Source: Thermus sp. 2.9
GTDB lineage: Bacteria; Deinococcota; Deinococci; Deinococcales; Thermaceae
DNA length: 47,653 nucleotides
Assembly (NCBI RefSeq): GCF_000794385.1
Contig: NZ_JTJB01000057.1
Location: forward strand, 1-47,653
Reading direction: 5' to 3'
Position 1 is the stretch's first letter. Each line of letters opens with the position of its first letter. The translations under genes and the position numbers were made by a program. The notes under the pieces were generated by a model. That model did no database searches. It was not told the origin of the DNA and saw only the letters and a list, made by a program, of their open reading frames with translations. Of the stretch, positions 42,064 through 47,653 are shown one piece after another.

Positions 42064-43218
42064 ATGAGCCCGGAGTTCCTTAAGGCCCTAGAGGACGCCC
42101 TGCGCCGCTTTCCCACCCCCTTCTACGCTTACGACTGGTGGGCGGTGGCGGACCGGGTGGCGAGGCTAAAGGAAGCCTTCCCCTTTGCCCGCCTCTTCTA
42201 CGCCATCAAGGCAAACCCGCGCCTCGGCCTCCTGCGGCGGCTCAGGGCCCAGGGCCTGGGGGCGGAGGCGGTGTCCTTGGGCGAGGTGGTGCGGGCCTAC
42301 CGGGCGGGATTCTCCCCCGAGGAGGTCCTCTGGAACGGACCCGTGAAGCCCCGGGAGACGCTAAGGGCCCTCCGGGGCCGGGAGCCTGTGGTGGTGCTGG
42401 ACTCGAGGGGTGACCTGGAGCGGGTGGCGGAGGAGCTTCCCCGGGCGCGGGTCCTCCTCCGGGTGAACCCCGATCTCCCCGTGAAGACCCACAGCCACCT
42501 GGCCACAGGGCGGGGGGAGAGCCAGTTCGGCGTCCTGCCGGGGGAGGTGCCGGCCATGCTCCGGGAGGCGCAGGAGCGGGGGCTCGAGGTCCTGGGCCTA
42601 CACCTCCACCTGGGCTCGGCCTTGGAGAACCCGGAGGATTTCCTCCAGGGCTATGGGGTGCTTCAGGCCTTAAGGCAAGGGGTGGGGCTGTTCCCCGTGC
42701 TGGACCTGGGAGGCGGGTTCGGCCTTGACCTGGACCTTAAAGCCCTGGCTCCCGCCATGGTGTCCCTGGCCCGGGCCTATGGGGCGGAGGTCTGGCTGGA
42801 GCCCGGGCGCTACCTGGTGGCGGAGGCCGGTGTTCTGGTGGCCCGGGTGATGGGGATCAAGGAAACCCGCAGACGCTACATCCTCCTGGACGCTGGCATG
42901 ACCACCTTCCTGCGTCCTGCCCTCTACGGCGCCCGGCACCCGGTCCTGCCCCTTTACCGGGGTGGGGAGGAGGAGGTGTACGACCTGGCGGGGCCCGCCT
43001 GCGAGGCCGGGGACATGCTGGCCCGGGGGGTGCGCCTTCCCCGGCCGGAGGAGGGGGACGCCGTGGCCATCCTGGAGGCGGGAGCCTACGGGGCCAGCAT
43101 GGCCCTCCCCTACTTGGACACCCCTAGGCCCCTGGAACTCCTTTGGACGGGGGAGGCCTGGGAGGTCTTGCGGCCCCAGGACACCTGGGAAAGCCTCTTC
43201 GCCGAGGAAGAGCATTAG
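42064..43218 (+). CDS. diaminopimelate decarboxylase-like PLP enzyme (fold III)
   Basis: 384 residues. PLP Lys is in FYAIKANP (about 47). Other motifs are LHLHLGSALENP, LDLGGGFGLDLDL (phosphate-binding Gly loop), LEPGRYLVAEAG, the catalytic Cys region GPACEAGDMLA and the closing AYGASM. This is the ornithine/diaminopimelate decarboxylase group. Thermus makes lysine by the LysW/alpha-aminoadipate route and has ornithine in its peptidoglycan, so a DAP role is not assured. It may decarboxylate another diamino acid or act in recycling with nagA, from which it diverges. The gene symbol is withheld for that reason. Confidence 0.82.
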   Translation: MSPEFLKALEDALRRFPTPFYAYDWWAVADRVARLKEAFPFARLFYAIKANPRLGLLRRLRAQGLGAEAVSLGEVVRAYRAGFSPEEVLWNGPVKPRETLRALRGREPVVVLDSRGDLERVAEELPRARVLLRVNPDLPVKTHSHLATGRGESQFGVLPGEVPAMLREAQERGLEVLGLHLHLGSALENPEDFLQGYGVLQALRQGVGLFPVLDLGGGFGLDLDLKALAPAMVSLARAYGAEVWLEPGRYLVAEAGVLVARVMGIKETRRRYILLDAGMTTFLRPALYGARHPVLPLYRGGEEEVYDLAGPACEAGDMLARGVRLPRPEEGDAVAILEAGAYGASMALPYLDTPRPLELLWTGEAWEVLRPQDTWESLFAEEEH

Positions 43219-43274
43219 AGAAAAGAGGGAGCGTGGGGAAGCTCTGTCATGGCCTAAGCCCGTAGCCTGACTCC

Positions 43275-43293
43275 CCCGCCTCTTCAGAGCGGG
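43275..43293 (+). repeat. CCCGC/GCGGG hairpin with TTCA loop, IS200/IS605-end-like
   Basis: CCCGC and GCGGG arms continue into CTC/GAG around a TTCA loop. Such hairpins are typical of the right end of IS200/IS605 elements and of their associated RNA. It lies about 200 bp upstream of a TnpB zinc-ribbon remnant, so the element is scrambled or more than one copy existed. Confidence 0.3.
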
Positions 43294-43485
43294 ATACACG
43301 GTGGTCCCCACGCCGCCAGGTTCTGGTGGCTCAGCACGGCGCAAGGCTCACCGAGGGTAGAACCATACCAAGGACGCGCCAAGCGTTCCACATACTGCCC
43401 CCACCTCACCAAACCCACGGCCAAGGACCTAGACGCTCGCTGGGGCTCTGCCGCCGTCTCTGCAACGCAGCCCTCCAAGCGCAGG

Positions 43486-43650
43486 AGCCTGGACTGCTCG
43501 GTTTGCGCCCATGGGTTTGGGAGTTTTTGTGCCCGAGTTGCGGGACTTCCCTCCACCGAGGCGCGGCCGGGGCCATCCGTTGGCTCGCTGAAGGAGGCGG
43601 AAGAAGTGGGGCGGCGAACGGCGCCGGGGGGCATCGGTTTTGGCCCTCTT
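43486..43650 (+). pseudogene. TnpB (IS200/IS605 OrfB) C-terminal remnant
   Basis: The zinc-ribbon of TnpB is readable in two frames. CSVCAHG lies in one, then FLCPSCGTSLHRGAAGA in another after a frameshift, together giving the CxxC...CxxC and the (H)RDxNAA-like motif, decayed. Nothing coherent of the RuvC core remains. The 43219-43758 gap holds only this remnant, the hairpin near 43275 and otherwise non-coding sequence. Confidence 0.45.
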
Positions 43651-43758
43651 CCTCTGGGAGAAGCTGGGGATGGGGGTGTGGGTTTTTGCGGGGTGTTCGG
43701 GTCGTGCAGGCTTTGAGGTAGAAGGGCCTAGCAACCGCCTCAGAAGGAGAATGGGCCT

Positions 43759-44529
43759 CTAGGGCTTCTCTGGAGGTAGCTTGCGGTTGGTGCTCAGGTC
43801 AAACGCCGAGACGCTTCGTAAAAGGGCCTCCTCGTTTACCAAGAGCCATTTCCTGACCTCAAAAGGAGCGTTCCGCATTAGCCAATCCTTGGCTGCGGCT
43901 CCGCGACCAATGACCAAAGCGTTGGCCCAGTAGCCCAGGGCGTTGCCCTTCATCGCTTCCAGATCGCCTCGTTTCTTCCCCTCCAGAAACCCCTTCCGGT
44001 AGTGTTCCATCTCTCGCAGGCTCAGCCTGGGGAAACGCCGTGTGGCCTCGTAGAATACCATTCCATCATAGGCGTAGACCCGAACCACTCCCGGGGAGAG
44101 GGCAAACGGGAGGTCGCCAAAATAGCTGTAGATGCGAGTGAGGACCAGCTCGGAGCGGCCGTCCCCATCTAGGTCCCGAAGCTCAAAAACCCCATCCCCC
44201 AATTCCTCGTAAAGCAGGTTTCGCAGCTCCCCCTCCTGGCTGAAAAGGTAAAGGGTAAGGCAGCAGTGAGCCCCACCCGAAAAGTCCGTGACCAAGAGTT
44301 CCCTCGGGGCCTTGCCTGTGACTTCCACAAAGGAGGCGCTGAGCAACCAGCCCTCGATTTCCACCGCTGTGCGCCCGCCTGCCAGAATTCGGGCCACCTG
44401 GCCTCCTCCAGGGCTTCCTTCTATGCGCACTGTGTAGCTACCCCAAGGGAGGGTTTTTAGAGGCTTCTGGGCAAGGCCTGAAAGGCTCAAGACCAAGGAC
44501 ACCAGGACAAGGGAAAGGGGGAACTTCAC
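43759..44529 (-). CDS. secreted hypothetical protein with FG-GAP/VCBS-like calcium motif
   Basis: 256 residues with a signal peptide (MKFPLSLVLVSLVLSLSGLA). No family recognised for the whole chain. FSGGAHCCLTLYLFSQEGEL and FELRDLDGDGRSELVLTRIY resemble a single propeller-type calcium blade (DLDGDG). The C-terminal third is helical (GFLEGKKRGDLEAMKGNALG), possibly TPR-like. The start is GTG; the only ribosome-like GGGGGT lies about 12 nt upstream. G+C is lower than that of the core genes. It is probably periplasmic. Confidence 0.7.
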   Translation of the reverse strand: MKFPLSLVLVSLVLSLSGLAQKPLKTLPWGSYTVRIEGSPGGGQVARILAGGRTAVEIEGWLLSASFVEVTGKAPRELLVTDFSGGAHCCLTLYLFSQEGELRNLLYEELGDGVFELRDLDGDGRSELVLTRIYSYFGDLPFALSPGVVRVYAYDGMVFYEATRRFPRLSLREMEHYRKGFLEGKKRGDLEAMKGNALGYWANALVIGRGAAAKDWLMRNAPFEVRKWLLVNEEALLRSVSAFDLSTNRKLPPEKP

Positions 44530-44607
44530 GGCGTCATTTTACCCCCTTAGAGGTCAGGCTTTTCCCCTTGTTCCAGGTCCTTTGGGGCATTTCTCGGTGG
44601 TGTTCTG

Positions 44608-44650
44608 CCTTCGTGTGCTACCCCAAATCCCCACTCCCGCCATCCTGAGA
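44608..44650 (-). mobile_element. end remnant of a reverse-oriented IS982-like element
   Basis: This stretch, beginning CCTTCGTGTGCTAC, is nearly identical to the reverse complement of the right end of the element at 46025-46892, including the bases for the last transposase codons. Only the terminal 43 bp are left before unrelated sequence and the IS256-type element. It records a second copy in the opposite orientation. Confidence 0.7.
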
Positions 44651-44663
44651 ATGGTCGTGTAAG

Positions 44664-45851
44664 GAATTATGTGTATGGGTTTGTGTAAAAAAGGGGGGGT
44701 ACAGGAGCCATACAGGAGGTACCCCATGGACCCGTCTACCCTGCAAGTCCTGCTACGGGAAGCGGTGAAGGAAACGGTGACCGAGGTGCTCCAGCTCCTC
44801 CTGGAGGCGGACCGGGACGCCTTTCTCCGGCAAAAGGGCGGGCGCGAGAACGGCCACTACCCCCGCAGGTTGGAGACCGCCTTCGGCCAGGTGGAACTGG
44901 CCATCCCCCGGGATCGGGAAGGGCGGTACTACCCCAGCTTCCTCCGCTATCGCGGGGACTCCGTCAACCAGCCCTACGCCCGCCGCCAGGTGGACGTGGG
45001 GGAGGTGGCGGTGGCCTTGTACGCCGCCGGGGTCACCCAGCGCAAGGCGGCGGAGGTGATGAGCCTCCTCCTGGGCCACCGCTACACCCACGAGACCAAG
45101 GGCGCCATCACGGACGAGGTGCTGGAGAAGGCGGAGGCCTTCCGGGGGAGGCCCTTGCCGGAGGAGGAGGTGCTGAGGGAGGGACTTGGGGTGGAGCGGG
45201 TTGCTTTGCCCGAAGGGCAAACATCTTGGATCCGTGTACGTGGCCCTTGGGGTGACGCCGGATGGGGCGCGGCGGGTGCTGGGCTTCTGGCTTTTGCCCA
45301 CGGAGAACGCCTTAGCCTGGGAGGGGGTTTTGCGGGAGCTATGGGAGCGGGGCCTGCGGCGGGTCTTGCTTTTCCTCACGGATGGGCTTCCGGGTATAGA
45401 GGAGGCCATCCGGCGGGTGTATCCCCTGGCGGAGTGACAGCGGTGCGTGGTGCACCAGGTGCGGGGGAGTTTGAGCCAGGTGCGGTCTCGGGACCGGGCT
45501 GCCCTGGCCCAGGACCTGCGGGGGGTTTACATGGCGGAGAGCCGGAGGGAGGTTTGGGGGGGCAAGTATCCCGCTTTGGTGGCGGCCTGGTGGAAGGGTG
45601 CTTTGGCCGTACTTGCGGAGCACCAACCTCATGGAGCGGTTGATTCGGGAGATCAGGCGGGGGACGAAGGTGCGGGACCACAAGTTTCCTCGGCCGGAGG
45701 CGGTGTTCAAGCTTTTGTACTTGGAGGGGGAGCACTTGGAGGGGAGGTGGGGGGAGCGAAGGCTGAAAGGGTTTGCCGAGGCGCGGGAGGTGTTGGAGCG
45801 GATGCTTCAGGAGCGGTATGCCCCCCGTACACAGACCTTGACACATAACTC
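44664..45851 (+). mobile_element. IS256-family insertion sequence, degraded
   Basis: Imperfect terminal inverted repeats of about 24 bp bound it. The left end begins GAATTATGTGTATGGG and the right end, reversed, begins GAGTTATGTGTCAAGG; both then read TGTGTA. The 1.19-kb length is slightly under the usual 1.3 kb, consistent with an internal deletion. No target-site duplication was found by eye in the 9 bp at either end. Confidence 0.75.
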
Positions 45852-45855
45852 TTGA
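44726..45855 (+). pseudogene. IS256-family (mutator) transposase, broken
   Basis: Intact N-terminal half: ADRDAFLRQKGGRENGHYPR, AFGQVELAIPRDREGRYYPS and AGVTQRKAAEVMSLLLGH. Near 45190-45230 the frame shifts and the segment carrying the first catalytic Asp is missing. Another frame continues with VYVALGVTPDGARRVLGFWL and LFLTDGLPGIEEA (second Asp), then meets TGA at 45435 where family members have Trp or another residue before QRCVVHQVR. A further frameshift near 45598 leads to STNLMERLIREIR (catalytic Glu region) and EAVFKLLYL. At least two frameshifts and one stop make it non-functional. Confidence 0.85.
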
Positions 45856-45903
45856 CATGACCTCCACCGTCCTGAAGGGACCTTTCATGGTGTTTCGCAA
45901 TGG

Positions 45904-46024
45904 CTACCGAAACCGGTAGCGCCCATCCTTCAGATCTGCCATCTTCCCCCGGGTCCGCCAAACCCGGAAGTTGTTCTCCGCCCTGGCCTTGGACTGGCCA
46001 AGGTGTTCCTCCAAGAAGGAGATG
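45904..46024 (-). pseudogene. C-terminal fragment of a small gene interrupted by the IS982-like element
   Basis: The minus strand encodes ISFLEEHLGQSKARAENN then FRVWRTRGKMADLKDGRYRF and a stop, with coding-like residue use, and begins exactly at the left end of the IS. If the IS is removed, the same frame continues from the right flank (IKYPVLQRF), giving one open frame across the junction. No family recognised. The stretch 45856-45903 between the IS256-type element and this fragment shows nothing. Confidence 0.4.
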
Positions 46025-46892
46025 CCTTCGTGTGCTACTTGATCTGAAGCCCTGGGGTGTGAAAAAAAGGGGGGTGCTATGGAAGCTGACCGCGAGCACC
46101 CCCGGAACATAGCCTCCGGCTGACTTACTATCTTGACGCGGAAACCCTCCTGGTCGCCACCTACCGCTGGGTAGACGACACCTTAAAGGCCCTCCAAGCC
46201 CAAGGCATTAAGCTCCCCAAGAGCCAAAAGCATCCAAAGGCTACCTCGCCGCTAAGGTCACCCTCCGCGCTTACTTCCCCTCTCTCCCCCACCTCTCCCG
46301 CTTCCACCCGGCGCTCAAAAACGCCCATTCCCTTTTGGCCCACCTCGCCCAAACCCTGGCCGGGGGAGAAGGCTTGCGCAAGCTACGGGCTTCGCCCGTG
46401 ACCCAGGGGGTGGACCTCAAACCCATCCCCTTAGCCCACGGCCACCGCGTCCACCGCTTCTCCCTTCCCGAGTCCGCCGTGGGGGTGGGGCCCTTGGGAG
46501 CCTTCGCGGGCTACGTCTTGGTGGCGGTGATGAACGAGAGAGGCCTGTTTCCCAAGGTGTTCCCCTGACGGGGAAGCGGCCGCTTTGGCCTCCTGCCCGG
46601 CAACGCTCGGGAGACTTGGGGGGAAGCGCTTTTGCTTGGGCTTCCCGTGGTCCTGGGGGACCGGGGGTTTCGCTGGGTCCGGGGGGTGAGGAACTGGATA
46701 GAAACCCGCTTCAGCGTGATGGCGCGCTCTTTGGGGTTTCATCGGGTAGAGGCCAGGTCCTTCTGGGGTCTTTGGGGGCGGGTGAACCTCATCCGCAAGG
46801 TACGCTATCGCGTGACTTTGGCGCACAACCTCATCCGGAGCCGGATCCTTCTCAGGATGGCGGGGGTGGGGATTTGAGGTAGCACACGAAGG
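46025..46892 (+). mobile_element. IS982-like insertion sequence, degraded
   Basis: Both ends carry the 14-bp inverted repeat CCTTCGTGTGCTAC (46025-46038 and reverse at 46879-46892). The 868-bp body holds a broken transposase. A 43-bp piece of a second copy in the opposite orientation lies at 44608. No clear target duplication is visible (left flank GAGATG, right flank AATCTT). Confidence 0.75.
46079..46877 (+). pseudogene. IS982-like transposase, broken
   Basis: Recognisable blocks are in different frames. DAETLLVATYRWVDDTLKAL sits near the start. YFPSLPHLSRFHPALKNAHS is followed by KPIPLAHGHRVHRF, PLGAFAGYVLVAVMNERG and LFPKVFP, then a TGA at 46566. A third block starts LPVVLGDRGFRWVRGVRNWI with ETRFSVMARSLGFHRVEA and TLAHNLIRSRILLRMAGVG. 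The D...D...E order (VDLKPIP, LGDRGF, WIETRF) fits a DDE transposase of the IS982 type. Frameshifts and a stop abolish function. Confidence 0.7.
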
Positions 46893-47141
46893 AATCTTTG
46901 TAAGACCGGATATTTTATCCGAGCGCGTAACCTCCCTACTGGGGAAATACCACGTTCTTTGATGCGCCAGAGGCCCTCGGGGCTTCCTGCGTCACGGCCC
47001 AGACTCGGGCCGGGGAGCTCCGGGTGATGGCCTTGGCCGAGAGAAGGGCGGGGAAGGTTTTTGCCCCCCATCTAGATGGGAACCTGGAGGCGCGGATTAT
47101 CATGGGGGCGAAAGCCCCTAGGCGTGGGAGGTGGGGAAAGA
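46893..47141. other. unassigned stretch between the IS982-like element and the repeat gene
   Basis: On the plus strand about 46949-47140 an open frame with high G/C third positions reads EALGASCVTAQTRAGELRVM then ALAERRAGKVFAPHLDG, which may be a gene remnant but has no clear start or family. On the minus strand the segment next to the IS continues the interrupted small gene. Both cannot be fully real. GGAGGTG near 47128 is the ribosome site of the next gene. Confidence 0.3.
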
Positions 47142-47653
47142 ATGGAGGAAGCGGCCCTGAACAACCTGGATTGGAACACCAAGCGGGAACTGGCGGGAAA
47201 CCCGGGCACGCCCCCAGAGGTTCTCGACATCCTGGCGGGGGATGAGGACTGGAGGGTGCGTCGGGCGGTGGCGGAGAACCCCAGCGCGCCCCCGGAACTC
47301 CTCGAGCGCTTGGCGGGGGATGGGAAGTGGCGGGTGCGGGAGGGGGTGGCGAAAACCCCAACGCGACTCTAGAGATCCTCGAGCGCCTGGCGGGGGATGA
47401 GAGTGAGGCGGTGCGGGGGGCGGTGGCGGAGAACCCCAATACGCCTCCCGAAACCCTCGAGCGCTTGGCGGGGGACGAGAGCGGGGAGGTGCGGGAGAAG
47501 GTGGCGGAGCACCCCAACCACGCCTCCAGAACTCCTCGAGCGCCTGGCCGGGGATGAGTTTTGGCGGGTGCGGAAGAGGGTAGCGGAAAAACCCCAACGT
47601 TTCCCCGGGACTCCTCGAGCGCTTGGCGGGGGATGAGAGCGAGATGGTGCGGG
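47142..47653 (+). pseudogene. LRV-type leucine-rich repeat-variant protein with indels, partial at window edge
   Basis: ATG 47142 follows GGAGGTG. A short cap (MEEAALNNLDWNTKRELAG) is followed by tandem 26-residue units of the form NPxTPPExLERLAGDExxxVRxxVAE, the leucine-rich-repeat-variant pattern of stacked helices. The frame is broken three times: a one-base deletion near 47350-47353, and one-base insertions near 47516-47519 and 47587-47591. Each repair restores perfect repeat consensus. The gene is therefore either decaying, mis-sequenced in short homopolymers, or slippage-prone. It continues beyond the window. Such proteins act in protein-protein contact; the role here is unknown. Confidence 0.7.
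47199..47653 (+). repeat. 78-bp coding tandem repeat (at least 5.8 units)
   Basis: Unit starts at the Asn codon lie at 47199, 47277, 47354, 47432, 47510 and 47590, so spacing is 78 bp except where single-base indels occur (77 and 80 bp). The most conserved block encodes LERLAGDE. The array runs off the right edge. Confidence 0.85.

Noticed and set aside
44726-45855. Programmed frameshift in the IS256 transposase
   Set aside because: Family members are single-frame; here there are several shifts, a TGA and a lost catalytic segment, so it is decay.
46936-47517. 193-codon minus-strand open frame over the repeat gene
   Set aside because: Ser/Pro/Arg-rich mirror of the 78-bp repeats; the plus-strand LRV pattern and ribosome site explain the periodicity.
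47199-47653. 78-bp periodicity as CRISPR or minisatellite
   Set aside because: Units are contiguous without unique spacers and encode a conserved protein motif.

Overview
The window looks like a chromosomal segment of a Thermus-type bacterium. Support for this: very high G+C with strong G/C third positions, tightly overlapping ATGA/GTGA gene junctions, frequent GTG/TTG starts, TANNNT -10 boxes only 6-7 nt before some start codons (leaderless genes), and protein sequences of Thermus character. The assignment is an inference from composition and protein style, not from a database search.

Layout. (1) 1-8838, minus strand: a tight operon of an SNF2-type helicase, a large N6-adenine DNA methyltransferase and a long prokaryotic Argonaute whose PIWI catalytic site is destroyed. 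A further gene may follow but runs off the left edge. This is the strongest candidate for an undescribed defence system: the helicase/methylase pair recalls drmD/drmMI of class 1 DISARM, but the next gene is an Argonaute. (2) 9002-15601, minus: an eight-gene operon with a cyclase-family hydrolase (Tat signal), an AhpD-like protein, an NMT1/SsuA-type ABC importer and a complete TRAP transporter. (3) 15826-28783: a secreted-polysaccharide and cell-surface locus. It has three GH114-type glycosidases, two polytopic membrane proteins, a PelF-like glycosyltransferase, a CE18/Agd3-like deacetylase, and three surface proteins (two of them cohesin/dockerin-like lipoproteins, the third frameshifted). 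It resembles a rearranged Pel or galactosaminogalactan pathway. (4) 28801-36313, minus: an oligopeptide-type ABC importer, a LemA/DUF3137 pair, an M20 peptidase and a CoA-acylating methylmalonate-semialdehyde dehydrogenase, with a divergent SDR at 36384-37190. (5) 37510-43218: a second peptide-type ABC importer (permease C frameshifted at a C9 tract), nagA, and a divergently transcribed diaminopimelate-decarboxylase-like gene. (6) 43219-47653: a decayed accessory tail with a TnpB remnant, a secreted hypothetical protein, an IS256-family element, an IS982-like element with an inverted remnant of a second copy, and a 26-residue repeat (LRV-type) gene with three single-base indels that runs off the right edge.

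How the genes work together. The helicase, methylase and Argonaute are probably co-translated and co-functional. The two ABC systems, nagA and the decarboxylase suggest uptake of peptides or cell-wall fragments. The polysaccharide locus supplies a glycosyltransferase, a deacetylase, glycosidases and surface proteins, which points to making and trimming an extracellular amino-sugar polymer. No tRNA, rRNA or CRISPR array was recognised.
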